A stretch of DNA of 64,000 bases from Vibrio orientalis CIP 102891 = ATCC 33934 (GTDB taxonomy: Bacteria > Pseudomonadota > Gammaproteobacteria > Enterobacterales > Vibrionaceae). Under the pieces are notes generated by a model, which saw only the letters and a program-made list of their open reading frames with translations, did not search any database and was not told where the DNA came from. Positions 27,923 through 37,230 of this stretch are shown one piece after another. The stretch is from positions 1,116,001 through 1,180,000 of the forward strand of contig NZ_ACZV01000005.1 of NCBI RefSeq assembly GCF_000176235.1, read 5' to 3'. Within the stretch, counting starts at the first letter, position 1. Every line of letters begins with the position of its first letter. The position numbers were made by a program, and so were the translations under genes.

Positions 27923-29044
27923 CTAGTAACCCGTAAGCTGCATAAAGCCGAACGCTTGGTGAGTACCCGTGGTTTTAATCGGCCCTTCACCATAAGGGAT
28001 GATAAATGGCAGCCAGATATCATTATTTAGTGCCTGTGTATTTACATCGATACCATGCTTAGGCACCTTGATAGACCACTGTAAAGGTACACGTTTTCCA
28101 TTTCTTAACACGGTCTCATCTAGCGGTGTAATCGTGATATCGCTGTCGTCCAAGCGCTCTACTTTGCCGTCGTTCGATGACAACGTACCAAAGGAGTATG
28201 ACAGCTGCTTTTCATGACGCGAACGACTGACCGAGATAGTCATATCGTTATCTAAGTGGACAACAAACCAGTCCCAACCTTTCTGACTTTCAGCGAGTAG
28301 ACCACTGCCCCACTCTTTACTCATCCACCCTTGGCCAGAGACAGACACAACTTTATTGTTGGCAAGCTTCAATTCGCCCCTGACTTCAAGGAAAGGAGAA
28401 GTAATGTTGTGAGAAGCAATCGGCAATAAATCATGCTTAGGAACATAACCGCGATCACCCGGAATCACAAATGGACCTTTAGTGAGTGTTTTAAGGCTGA
28501 TAGCAAAGTTATCCGTCTTCACGTCAAGTAAACCTGGAAATGGCGTTTTGCCCAAAGAGCGCCAATACCAGTTGTCGATCCACAGCTTAAACGGCTTAAC
28601 CGTCATGCCTGCTTGGCCGATCCCACCACGTGCAACGCGCTGTTCTCGCCAAACCTGATCTTTACTAGAAATAACGATATGGGAAATAAATAGCTGTGGG
28701 CTCAGCCAGCCTGACATACCACTATCGTTGCTAGCGACACGGAAGTAGCTCCACTGGACACCGTATTCGTTGCCCTTTTGATCTTTCACGTTGGCGAAGA
28801 AATGCCACCAACCATGTTGGAATTTATTATGAAAAGCAAAGTCTCTCGGCAGAATGACCGGGCTATCTGGAAGTACGGGCTCAAAGATTTGATCTCTTGG
28901 AGCACGCAGCGCATAAGAGAGCTCATCCTCTTCCCCAGAGACGAAAGACTGAGGTGAGTTGTTCAGATAAAGAGCAACAAGCGTAACAACTGTCATTACT
29001 ACAACAAGAAAGATCTTGGTTGTTCTCTTTATCTTAACCTTCAT
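27923..29044 (-). CDS. AttH/CrtC-like lipocalin-fold protein, membrane-anchored
   Basis: A 373-residue protein with one N-terminal membrane anchor (residues about 9-27, IFLVVVMTVVTLVALYL) and a periplasmic beta-rich domain. Motifs such as FAFHNKFQHGWWHFFANV, YGVQWSYFR and GWMSKEWGSG with WDWFVVHLDN are typical of the AttH / hydroxyneurosporene-synthase-like lipocalin family. It begins directly after the permease stop (TAA then ATG) and so is the last gene of a three-gene ABC operon like attEFGH. Carotenoid synthesis is not implied. The usual inference is a periplasmic lipid- or ligand-handling partner of the ABC transporter. The substrate is unknown. Confidence 0.85.
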   Translation of the reverse strand: MKVKIKRTTKIFLVVVMTVVTLVALYLNNSPQSFVSGEEDELSYALRAPRDQIFEPVLPDSPVILPRDFAFHNKFQHGWWHFFANVKDQKGNEYGVQWSYFRVASNDSGMSGWLSPQLFISHIVISSKDQVWREQRVARGGIGQAGMTVKPFKLWIDNWYWRSLGKTPFPGLLDVKTDNFAISLKTLTKGPFVIPGDRGYVPKHDLLPIASHNITSPFLEVRGELKLANNKVVSVSGQGWMSKEWGSGLLAESQKGWDWFVVHLDNDMTISVSRSRHEKQLSYSFGTLSSNDGKVERLDDSDITITPLDETVLRNGKRVPLQWSIKVPKHGIDVNTQALNNDIWLPFIIPYGEGPIKTTGTHQAFGFMQLTGY

Positions 29045-31498
29045 TTATAGCGAATCCCTTAATGCCTTCATTGGCGTACTTTTAATAATCCTAATTACAG
29101 GTATTGCCCCTGCGATCATCAGCGATAGCATCGCCAATGTGGCCGTTTGCATGTATTCACCAGGAATAAACTGTAGTTCGAGCGTCCAGCCAAATGATTG
29201 CTTAATAATGATGTCGACAACTAATCGCGCCAACGCGAGCCCGAGTGGCATCGCAATAAGCAAAGAAATGGCGCCGAACACAAATAGCTGCAAGCTTCCC
29301 ATTAGCACCAACTCTCTACCTGACATCCCGAGGCACCGGAGCAACGCAATGTGCTTTTGCCGCGAGACTTCACCACCAACGGTAGAGAAAAAGATCCCGA
29401 ATACAGCAATCACCAAGGTGATGTTGCCAAGCGTATCTGCAATGGAAAATGTCCGGTCGAACACTTTCATCGCTTGATTATGAATATGGCTATTATCGAA
29501 GACGCGTTCAGAATCAATCCTAAATACCGCTTCGAGACGGCGCTTTAACCCTACCGGATTGACGCCCTCTTTTAATACAGTGCCTAACGCAACACTTCCG
29601 CTCCCTGCAAAGGCATATAGCCAATTGCGATGAGAAAGCAGTACTTGGTTGTACGGATTACCATAGTCATAGTAAACCCCAACGACTTGCCAGCCTTGAC
29701 CTAACTTACCTGACAAGTCGACATAATCACCGGGTCTAATTCCGAGCTTAAGTGCCATCGACTCACTCACCATAACCCCTTTAGAGTGGTGCAAGTGATA
29801 CCAATAGTTCGGGACACCTAATTTGACCGTCAGCGCATCTAACTCGCCTTCAGATGGGCCAGTACTGACGACTTGTAAAGCGCCTCTTGCGGTAGAAATT
29901 TCTTTCTCCCAACGCCACCAGACTGAATCCACTTCAGGTTGCTTAGATAGCCAAGAGCTCATTCGCGCAGCAGAACTGTTATTCGGGTAGATATATAAGT
30001 CAGCGGCTAAACGCTGGCTTAGCCATTTATCCGTAGTGTCACGGAAACTGCCAACCATAGTTTCTACACCAATATTGGCGGACATCGCCAACATAAATGC
30101 CATTGTCGCGACGCCGCGATAGCTCATGCTTGCTGCGGCATCGGCAAAGAACCAACGCACTTTGACCCAACGAAGCGTATAGGAGAAGCTTTCGAATACC
30201 TTCCATACGATATAAGGCGTAAACAGTGCCACACTCAAGAGCATAAGCGCGATGATGACAAAACCTGACTCTTGGGTTTGCGGCGCTTGGTAAATAGCGA
30301 CAGCAGCAACACAAAGCGCACAGGCAATCAAAGCTTGAATAGTAAACTCTGTACCAGTGAAACGAATAAGAGATAATCGAGTCGTTAAACGAACGGGTTG
30401 AGAGCGAAGTAAACGAACTAATGGCCAAGCACAAGCGACAATCGCGCCGACAGCGGAAAGATACAGACTGTATAGACTACTTTGCCATGTCCACTCTATC
30501 GCTAAACCAACATTGGCATCATAAAGATCACCAAGGCTTGCTGATACCGTTGGGATCAATTGGTTGGCCAGTAACATACCAAATGCATTACCACATACCC
30601 AACTAACAACCACTAATGCGATTAACTCAAGCAACAACGCTTGGGCCAACTGCCAACCCGAAACACCGGTTTGACGCAAAATACCGACTAAACGCTGACG
30701 TTGAGTCAATGATAGTGACATCGCTTGATAGAAGATAAACAGGCCGACTAAGAAGGCAAGCATCCCCATTGCACTCAAGTTCATATGGAATGCTTGAGTC
30801 AATGATTCAAGTTCTGCTCGAGAGCTGCGCTTTAGTTCCATTCCATTCGGTAACATCGCTTTGAGCTTCGCCAGTTTTTCTGGTGGCATCTCGCTACAAG
30901 CGATCGTTGAAATCCCCGCACTGCGCTCTAGCATGCGAAGTAGTGACATATCAGCGATGATTCTGGTGCCGTTAAGCTGGCCTTTATCTTCAATAATGAC
31001 AGGGCCTAACTTACTGCCGTCCGCTAGTGTGATTGAGTCCCCATTGGACCATTTCATATGCTTTGCTAAATCAGCGCTGACTAAAATTGGGTATGGTGGC
31101 TGCATCAACGCCAAAGTTGAGATGTTTTGAAGCAATGTTCCCGGCTGAAAACGAATCAGTGCAGCAGGGTCAATACCGACAAGCATCAAGTCTGCTCCGT
31201 CAGCGGTATCCACGCGCAAGCTTTCAAACGGTGCACATTGATTGAACCCGTCTCTGCGTAATTGGACATAGAAGCCCTGCGGAATTTTGTTCGTTACATG
31301 TTTAGGACGAATGCGGTACGGAAGAGGATTCGAGAATAACTTTTCACCATGCTCATAACTTTGACGAGCATGAGTGTTGATGGAAGTCACACCAACAAGA
31401 AGAGAAACACCTAAGGTTAGGCCCAGCCAGACTAAAATTATTTGAAAAGGATAACGTCTGTAGTGGCCAAGTAGCGCTTTAACTACGGGCCATAACAT
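29045..31498 (-). CDS. ABC transporter permease, FtsX/MacB-like (AttF/AttG type)
   Basis: An 817-residue inner-membrane protein with two FtsX-like permease domains. An N-terminal helix (residues about 17-36) leads to a large periplasmic domain (about 40-230). Then come three helices (about 240-375), further helices at about 385-430, a second periplasmic domain (about 480-680), and three terminal helices (ITLVIAVFGIFFSTVGGEVSRQKH near 690-715, then about 735-810). This LolC/E-like architecture fits a lipoprotein- or lipid-extracting exporter rather than a solute importer. The start overlaps the ATPase gene by 20 bases and the stop abuts AttH, so all three are translationally coupled. Confidence 0.88.
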   Translation of the reverse strand: MLWPVVKALLGHYRRYPFQIILVWLGLTLGVSLLVGVTSINTHARQSYEHGEKLFSNPLPYRIRPKHVTNKIPQGFYVQLRRDGFNQCAPFESLRVDTADGADLMLVGIDPAALIRFQPGTLLQNISTLALMQPPYPILVSADLAKHMKWSNGDSITLADGSKLGPVIIEDKGQLNGTRIIADMSLLRMLERSAGISTIACSEMPPEKLAKLKAMLPNGMELKRSSRAELESLTQAFHMNLSAMGMLAFLVGLFIFYQAMSLSLTQRQRLVGILRQTGVSGWQLAQALLLELIALVVVSWVCGNAFGMLLANQLIPTVSASLGDLYDANVGLAIEWTWQSSLYSLYLSAVGAIVACAWPLVRLLRSQPVRLTTRLSLIRFTGTEFTIQALIACALCVAAVAIYQAPQTQESGFVIIALMLLSVALFTPYIVWKVFESFSYTLRWVKVRWFFADAAASMSYRGVATMAFMLAMSANIGVETMVGSFRDTTDKWLSQRLAADLYIYPNNSSAARMSSWLSKQPEVDSVWWRWEKEISTARGALQVVSTGPSEGELDALTVKLGVPNYWYHLHHSKGVMVSESMALKLGIRPGDYVDLSGKLGQGWQVVGVYYDYGNPYNQVLLSHRNWLYAFAGSGSVALGTVLKEGVNPVGLKRRLEAVFRIDSERVFDNSHIHNQAMKVFDRTFSIADTLGNITLVIAVFGIFFSTVGGEVSRQKHIALLRCLGMSGRELVLMGSLQLFVFGAISLLIAMPLGLALARLVVDIIIKQSFGWTLELQFIPGEYMQTATLAMLSLMIAGAIPVIRIIKSTPMKALRDSL

Positions 31499-32150
31499 GA
31501 AGTTGTCCTCCTTGAAGTCTCACCTTCCCTTCCATATGGTCGGCGACTCGCTCACTGTGAGTCACCAATAATAAGGTACATTCAAGTTGCTTGGTCAATG
31601 TCGTCAATAGACGCATCACCGCTTCGGCATTTCTCTCATCAAGACTACCTGTTGGTTCGTCCGCTAAAAGAATTTTCGGCTCCATGTATAACGCTCGCGC
31701 AATCGCAGCACGTTGCTGCTGGCCACCGGAAACCTCTTCAGGGTAACGCCCTAATAAAGGCATAAGATCGAGTGCAGAAAGGATTTGACGCCACAGCCCC
31801 TGATCTTCAGGCAATCCTTTAAGTTGGCGACAAAAGCGGATGTTATCAGCGACGTTTAGCGTAGGAAGAAGGTTAAACTGTTGAAAAATAAGACCGATAT
31901 TATTACGACGGTAAGCAGTTCGTTTAGTCTCAGCGATGTCGTGCATCGAAAAGTTTGGGAACAATACTTCCCCTGAATCAACAGTATCTAGGCCAGCGAT
32001 AAGGTTTAGTAAGGTACTCTTACCTGAACCACTTTCGCCCATAAGAGCAACTTGCTCGCCCTGCTTCAATGTTAGCTCAGCACCTTGTAAAACTGGGTGA
32101 AACTCACCGCCATCTACATAGCCTTTACATAGGTCTGTCAGCTGTAACAT
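31479..32150 (-). CDS. ABC transporter ATP-binding protein (LolD/AttE-like)
   Basis: A 223-residue ATPase. Walker A is GESGSGKST (residues 38-46), the Q-loop is in IGLIFQQFNLLPTLNV, the signature is EVSGGQQQRAAIARAL, Walker B is ILLADEPTGSLD and the H-loop is LLVTHSERVAD. The sequence is closest in type to the MacB/LolD subfamily, matching the FtsX-like permease encoded downstream with a 20-base overlap. It is the first gene of the operon. Confidence 0.93.
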   Translation of the reverse strand: MLQLTDLCKGYVDGGEFHPVLQGAELTLKQGEQVALMGESGSGKSTLLNLIAGLDTVDSGEVLFPNFSMHDIAETKRTAYRRNNIGLIFQQFNLLPTLNVADNIRFCRQLKGLPEDQGLWRQILSALDLMPLLGRYPEEVSGGQQQRAAIARALYMEPKILLADEPTGSLDERNAEAVMRLLTTLTKQLECTLLLVTHSERVADHMEGKVRLQGGQLHVMARS

Positions 32151-32273
32151 CGATTCTCTCGTTAACCTTTAAAATAGGAGTGTGAATCTACACTAAATCA
32201 CGCTTTCAAGGAAGTTATTTGGATTCTAGATCACAAGATATGCATCAAAACGCACTCCATGGACGGTCAATGT

Positions 32274-33644
32274 CTAATTTTCGATCAAATTCCTGATCCA
32301 TTTGCGTGTACTCATTCGATAGAGAGAGCCAAACCATTTGATAAACTCTTCAGTTAGAAAGAGTAAATAGATCCATTCAGGTGACCAACCTAAGCCAATG
32401 GCAGCAAACGCAGCTAGTGGAATACCAATCAGCCACTGCGCGACCAAATCTTGGTAAAGACAGAATTTCACATCCCCACCCGCTCTTAAAACGCCAACAA
32501 TCGCCATCATTGGGATAGAACGCAGAACAATCCCGACACTCAAGACCACCATGAATTTTTCAGCGAGCAATCGGGTTTCATTCGTCAATGCGCTAAAGGC
32601 ATCTAATACAGCGCCTTGCACAAAATAGAGCAAACCAGCCACGACAATACCAACAAGTAAACTCAGCAAAGTCACCCCTATCGCTTGATAGTAAACCGCT
32701 TCATATTTCTTGGCACCAATCTGGTTTCCGACTAGCACAGCGGCCGCATTTGACATACCGATCAAGAGAGCAAGTGCAATCGATTCTACTGGCGTCATTA
32801 CAGACAGTGCGGCTAAGCCCTGCACACCCGACTGGCCCATAATAGCGTGATAGGCAAAGAGTCCCCCAGCCCATGCAAGGAAGTTAAATGTCGTCGGTAA
32901 AGATAATCGAAGAAACTTAGCGACACGTTGCCACTCAATCACTTGACGAATATCTTCAATGCCAAAGGCTAATAAGTGCTTACGCGCATAGAGGTAACTA
33001 AATAGAGTCGCAACTTCAATTGCCCCACTGAGTACTGTCGCAATCGCCGCACCTTTGATTCCCATTGGTGGAACACCAAACTTACCAAAGATAAATACCC
33101 AATTGAGGAAGACGTTCGACAGTATCCCAATACCACTAAAGAAAGTACTCAAGCCAGGCTTATGCATTGCACGTAAGCCGACAGACATACTGGCAACGCA
33201 AGAAACCGCAAACATGGTGACCGACGTGATAACCAAATATTCACTACCTAGCTGGTTAACCTCAGGATCACTCGTCGCGAGCCCCATGATCTGGCTCGGA
33301 AATAAAATAAACAGCAATGCAGTTAGCGCGGCAAAAGCAGTACAGACTAACCATGTTAAAGCAGTACTTTCACGCACCCCTTTGCGGTTATTTGCCCCCC
33401 AATATTGCGCTGTAAGTAGTGAGCCGCCAGTGGTCACGCCCACCAGCATAATCGTGGTAACAAAGGTGGCTCTAGCAGCAACACCGACAGCCGCAATTTC
33501 AGCTTCCCCTAGCTGACCCAGCATCAGGACATCGACTAGACTTCGGCTAGAGAACATAATGCTCTGCAGCGTAATGGGCATCGCAATCGCGATCAGGCGA
33601 CGGATGAAATCACCTCGAGTATGAAGTAAAACTTGAGAAAGCAT
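32274..33644 (-). CDS. MATE-family efflux transporter
   Basis: A 456-residue inner-membrane protein with twelve hydrophobic segments in two related bundles. MATE marks include MPITLQSIMFSSRSLVDVLMLGQLGEAEIAAVG at the start (quoted in part: LVDVLMLGQLG) and MSVGLRAMHKPGLS. MSNAAAVLVGNQIGAKKYE marks the start of the second half. The family exports cationic drugs and dyes in exchange for Na+ or H+; the substrate here cannot be predicted. It diverges from the SDR gene. No regulator is adjacent. Confidence 0.9.
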   Translation of the reverse strand: MLSQVLLHTRGDFIRRLIAIAMPITLQSIMFSSRSLVDVLMLGQLGEAEIAAVGVAARATFVTTIMLVGVTTGGSLLTAQYWGANNRKGVRESTALTWLVCTAFAALTALLFILFPSQIMGLATSDPEVNQLGSEYLVITSVTMFAVSCVASMSVGLRAMHKPGLSTFFSGIGILSNVFLNWVFIFGKFGVPPMGIKGAAIATVLSGAIEVATLFSYLYARKHLLAFGIEDIRQVIEWQRVAKFLRLSLPTTFNFLAWAGGLFAYHAIMGQSGVQGLAALSVMTPVESIALALLIGMSNAAAVLVGNQIGAKKYEAVYYQAIGVTLLSLLVGIVVAGLLYFVQGAVLDAFSALTNETRLLAEKFMVVLSVGIVLRSIPMMAIVGVLRAGGDVKFCLYQDLVAQWLIGIPLAAFAAIGLGWSPEWIYLLFLTEEFIKWFGSLYRMSTRKWIRNLIEN

Positions 33645-33751
33645 GGAGACGACGCACCTCTGACCGCAACAATATGATATAAGAGAAAAAATAGATTGTG
33701 TATTATATGATCAGTCAGAATATGAAACCATAAAAACCATAGGGGTTCGGG

Positions 33752-35185
33752 ATGAAAAAGGTTCTGGTTTTAGGTGCATCAGGATACGTAGGTTCGCAGC
33801 TGCTGCATAAGCTGTGCGAACAAGGCTATCAAGTCACCGCTGCATCAAGACATCTCGACTATCTTTCCGCCCGAGTAGAGCCTCATCCTAACCTGACCAT
33901 GTGCTATCTCGACTTAGCCGATAAGCAAGCGACGTTAGAGCTGATCCCTCAATTCGAACTGATCTATTTTCTTGTGCATGGTATGGCTCATGGGCATGAC
34001 TTCCTTGAATACGAAGTCTCTTTGGCTGAACACTTTAAGCAGGCATTAACAGGTAGCTCGGTAAAACACGTCATTTACTTAAGTGCGATACAGCCTCAAA
34101 CCGGTGATTCAAATCACTTAAAAGCGCGCCGTATGACTGGGGACATTATTCGAAAATCGGGTATACCGATTACTGAGCTTCGCGCAGGTGTCATTATTGG
34201 TCCAGGCTCTGCCGCGTTTGAAATCATGCGCGACTTTGTCTACAACATGCCCGTGCTGATCACACCAAAGTGGGTAGATTCTAAGGCAAACCCAATTGCG
34301 CTAGAAAACCTCAATCATTACTTACTTTCTGTGGCTAAAGAGACCCCGACTCACCACGATATATTTGAGGTTGGCGGCCCAGAAACTCTAACCTATCGCG
34401 AGCAATTTCATGTCATAGCTCGCGCGGTAAACAAGCCGATAAAGATTTTCCCGACCCGCTTTTTAACACCTAAGATGGCTTCGCAGTGGCTGGGTGTTGT
34501 TACCTCTGTTCCTTCTAGTATTGGCAGTGCGCTACTTTCTGGTCTCGAGCACGACTTTGTTGCAGATTCTGAGCAAATTAAACAGAAATACCCTCAAGCC
34601 ATGATCTCCTTTGTTCAGATGGTGACTGAGAGTATTGAGCGTGAAGGTACTTTCGTGCGCAGCAACGTGTGGGGTTTTGACCCTGCAGCGCTTTCCCGTT
34701 GGCAACCTGGCTATGGTTATTATCCAAAACAAACTGGCGCTTCTATTACAACTACGCTTGAAGCGAGCCAATTATGGAAACTGGTTCGCAAGATAGGAAG
34801 TCGTGAACAAGGCTATTTCTTTGCCAACAGTTTATGGCGTACGCGAGAATGGCTAGACATTTTCTTCGGTGGGAGTAAGCCCATTCGTCGCTCACCACCG
34901 GGGCCAGAATTACAAGTCGGTGACTTTATTGATTCCTGGAAGGTCATTCGCTGCGAAGAAAATCGCTTTATCTCATTATTATTTGGGATGAAAGGTCCGG
35001 GGCTTGGCCGTTTAGAATTCGCCATTGAGGATTTAGGGGGCGAACGGCGTCTAACTGTTACAGCTTGGTGGCACCCACAAGGCTTTAGAGGCCTGCTTTA
35101 TTGGTTCGCCATGATGCCTGCGCATTTGTTTATATTCAAAGGAATGGTTAAAGCTATTGTTCGAAAAGCAAAAGAGCTTCCGTAG
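33752..35185 (+). CDS. NAD(P)-binding SDR protein with C-terminal DUF2867 domain
   Basis: A 477-residue protein. The N-terminal 300 residues form an atypical short-chain dehydrogenase of the YbjT type: nucleotide-binding GASGYVGSQ (residues 8-16), YFLVHGMAHG, YLSAIQPQTG and GVIIGPGSAAFE. The C-terminal part (about 320-475) matches what I know as DUF2867 (VGDFIDSWKV, MKGPGLGRLEF, WWHPQGFRGLLYWFAMMP). E. coli YbjT has the same two-part layout. Its substrate is unknown; fused domains of this sort are thought to act on lipid- or quinone-related compounds. It stands alone, with a terminator overlapping its stop codon. Confidence 0.85.
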   Translation: MKKVLVLGASGYVGSQLLHKLCEQGYQVTAASRHLDYLSARVEPHPNLTMCYLDLADKQATLELIPQFELIYFLVHGMAHGHDFLEYEVSLAEHFKQALTGSSVKHVIYLSAIQPQTGDSNHLKARRMTGDIIRKSGIPITELRAGVIIGPGSAAFEIMRDFVYNMPVLITPKWVDSKANPIALENLNHYLLSVAKETPTHHDIFEVGGPETLTYREQFHVIARAVNKPIKIFPTRFLTPKMASQWLGVVTSVPSSIGSALLSGLEHDFVADSEQIKQKYPQAMISFVQMVTESIEREGTFVRSNVWGFDPAALSRWQPGYGYYPKQTGASITTTLEASQLWKLVRKIGSREQGYFFANSLWRTREWLDIFFGGSKPIRRSPPGPELQVGDFIDSWKVIRCEENRFISLLFGMKGPGLGRLEFAIEDLGGERRLTVTAWWHPQGFRGLLYWFAMMPAHLFIFKGMVKAIVRKAKELP

Positions 35186-35198
35186 TGGAAGCTCTTTT
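35171..35198 (+). terminator. Intrinsic terminator overlapping the end of the SDR gene
   Basis: AAAGAGCTTCC pairs with GGAAGCTCTTT around the stop codon and ends in TTTT. It may also serve the convergent DUF2913 gene. Confidence 0.85.
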
Positions 35199-35207
35199 AA
35201 CGTTCAA

Positions 35208-35867
35208 TTAGACAGTCAAACTAAGTGGAATTTCCGCCAACTGATTACCACGGTTTGCAGGGAACACAATGTATTCACCATGATATTTAACGTTTGATTT
35301 ATAGTCCGTCACTTTGTGCACCATAAATCCAGCGGCAGATGCTTTTTCAACGAAGTCTGCGTGATGTCCACGTACAAACCAGCTCATCGGCTTGATCATA
35401 TCTTCGCCATCAAAGCAGCTTTCACATTGTTCTGTGCACATAGCCAATGAGTTTGGCCCTTCAGTGAAGAGCTGCACTTTACCGCAATTAACCAATTCTT
35501 CTGACGTTGTCACTTCCCAGTTATGCTCTTCCATCATATCAATAAAGGCATTGATTTCATGGTCTTTGATCACACGCTCTGGTGCACCTTCAGGGAAAAA
35601 CTGACTGTAAAACTTAGAAATGCGTTGGAATATCTGCATAAGCCCCGCATTGTTCCCTTTTGAGCGCCCCGTTTTCTGCCAACGAATTAAATCGTCCGCA
35701 ACAATGCGAGGAAACTGCTGAGACTTGATCGCTTTTGTAATCCAACGCACCAAGTAAAGGTTATTCGCCGTCGGGCCATTCGTTAACTTACCCGAAGCGT
35801 GCTCTTTAGCAATCTCATCTAACGCTTTATTAACCAGTTTTTGTATTTCTATCGTGTATTCAGACAT
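35208..35867 (-). CDS. DUF2913-family protein
   Basis: A 219-residue cytoplasmic protein of unknown function. The segment VRWITKAIKSQQFPRIVADDL and then WQKTGRSKGNNAGL are what I recall as the DUF2913 signature. A Cys-rich central part (MCTEQCESCFDGED) might bind metal. I start it at ATG 35867, which overlaps the bcr stop codon by one base (TAATG); an in-frame ATG at 35945 lies within bcr and would add a hydrophobic leader with no support. Translational coupling to bcr means it is co-expressed with the efflux pump, but no functional link is evident. Confidence 0.85.
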   Translation of the reverse strand: MSEYTIEIQKLVNKALDEIAKEHASGKLTNGPTANNLYLVRWITKAIKSQQFPRIVADDLIRWQKTGRSKGNNAGLMQIFQRISKFYSQFFPEGAPERVIKDHEINAFIDMMEEHNWEVTTSEELVNCGKVQLFTEGPNSLAMCTEQCESCFDGEDMIKPMSWFVRGHHADFVEKASAAGFMVHKVTDYKSNVKYHGEYIVFPANRGNQLAEIPLSLTV

Positions 35868-37072
35868 TATGCCTTTCTTCCAAATATCCAATAACATGCT
35901 GCCGAAACAATCGAACAGATGCTCATAACCGAAATCATCGGCCATGTTACGCCGCTCGGCATGAATGCCACAACAGCACCTATAATCGACCCCGTACCAA
36001 AACGGAGCGTGCCTGCCAATGATGAAGCCGTACCCGCCATTGATGGATAACTGCTTAATAGCAGACCCATTGTGTTACTACCAATGGTCGACAATGTACC
36101 AATAAACATCACAACAAAGACGACTGTGCCCCACAGCCCTGCATCAAGTAACCAGGTAACCGAGAGACCAATACCAGCAATCAACTGAACGAGAAGACCA
36201 AAACGCAACATCGCGTGTGAACCGACTTTCTTCACCAAGCGGCCATTGATACTGGTCATGATGATCATTGCGACGATGTTTAAGGCAAATAAGTAACCAA
36301 ATTGGTCAGGCCTTACGCCATAAATATCAATATAGACAAACGAGCCTGCGGTTAGGAATGCAAACATCCCTCCGAATGAGAAAGCTCCAGAGAAAATCAG
36401 TCCCATCGCGACTGGATTTTTAAACAGACGCATATAGTTTTGTAGTGTTGTTCTAATCCGCAGTGGCTGCTTGTTCTCTTCGCTGAGTGTTTCAGGAATC
36501 TTCCACAGCACAAGTGCTATTACGACTAAAGCAAACACCGCTAAAATCCAGAAAATCGCACGCCAACCAAACCATACTGCAACATATCCGCCAATCATTG
36601 GAGCGATCAATGGTGCGATGGTCATAACGAGGGTCACGAATGACATTGCACGCGCAAAATCTTCACGATCAAACATATCGCGCACAACAGCTTGAATGAT
36701 TACCGCAGCGGCTGCGCCAGCAAAACCTTGAGCAGTTCGAACCCACGTTAGCGCTTCAATTCCCGTCGTCGTTGCACTCACAACAGACGCCAAACAGAAA
36801 AATAGCACGCCAAGAATCAATACAGGGCGTCGACCGTAGCTATCCGCTAGCGGACCATGAATCAACTGACCAATGGCGAAGCCTGCTGTGTATGCGGTTA
36901 GTGTTATTTGAACAGCACCTTCGGCCACGCCTAAATCTCGGGCGATGGTCGGCATTGCTGGCAAATACATATCAATGGCTAGCGGTGTTAAGGCACCGAT
37001 TGCCCCCAAGACTAAAAATAATAAGAAACTGATTTGGGGGGCGTTGGTATTCTCTACCATTCTTTCAGACAT
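35867..37072 (-). CDS. Bcr/CflA-family multidrug efflux MFS transporter
   Basis: A 401-residue major facilitator with 12 membrane segments. The DHA1 motifs are visible: IDMYLPAMPTIARDLG after helix 1, LIHGPLADSYGRRPVL between helices 2 and 3 (motif A), and RTAQGFAGAAAAVIIQAVVRDMF (motif B). It resembles E. coli Bcr, a proton-driven exporter of bicyclomycin, sulfonamides and similar drugs. I use the ATG at 37072, just after AGGAG; an upstream ATG at 37138 would add 22 residues before the first helix. Two near-identical direct repeats lie about 120-150 bases upstream. It is coupled to the DUF2913 gene. Confidence 0.88.
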   Translation of the reverse strand: MSERMVENTNAPQISFLLFLVLGAIGALTPLAIDMYLPAMPTIARDLGVAEGAVQITLTAYTAGFAIGQLIHGPLADSYGRRPVLILGVLFFCLASVVSATTTGIEALTWVRTAQGFAGAAAAVIIQAVVRDMFDREDFARAMSFVTLVMTIAPLIAPMIGGYVAVWFGWRAIFWILAVFALVVIALVLWKIPETLSEENKQPLRIRTTLQNYMRLFKNPVAMGLIFSGAFSFGGMFAFLTAGSFVYIDIYGVRPDQFGYLFALNIVAMIIMTSINGRLVKKVGSHAMLRFGLLVQLIAGIGLSVTWLLDAGLWGTVVFVVMFIGTLSTIGSNTMGLLLSSYPSMAGTASSLAGTLRFGTGSIIGAVVAFMPSGVTWPMISVMSICSIVSAACYWIFGRKA

Positions 37073-37188
37073 AACTCTCCTACTCGGTTGCGTATCAGAT
37101 GCAGCTTCCGTGCTGCAACCAAACAGAAAATAAAACACTTTTTAGGTGTTATTGATCCGATCTATCCTCAATCAAATCTGCCTAAAAG

Positions 37189-37221
37189 ACTAGTTCCTAG
37201 TTGGAAATAAACTAATTCCTA
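37189..37221. promoter_or_regulatory. Direct repeats upstream of bcr-like gene
   Basis: ACTAGTTCCTA (37189-37199) and ACTAATTCCTA (37211-37221) repeat with a 22-base period, about two helical turns, between rsuA and the bcr-like gene. They may be a binding site for a dimeric regulator. Confidence 0.35.
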
Positions 37222-37230
37222 CGAGAGGTA

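Noticed and set aside
27923-29044. Carotenoid hydratase (CrtC) function for the AttH-like protein
   Set aside because: No carotenoid genes are nearby, and the ABC operon context points to the AttH-type lipocalin instead.
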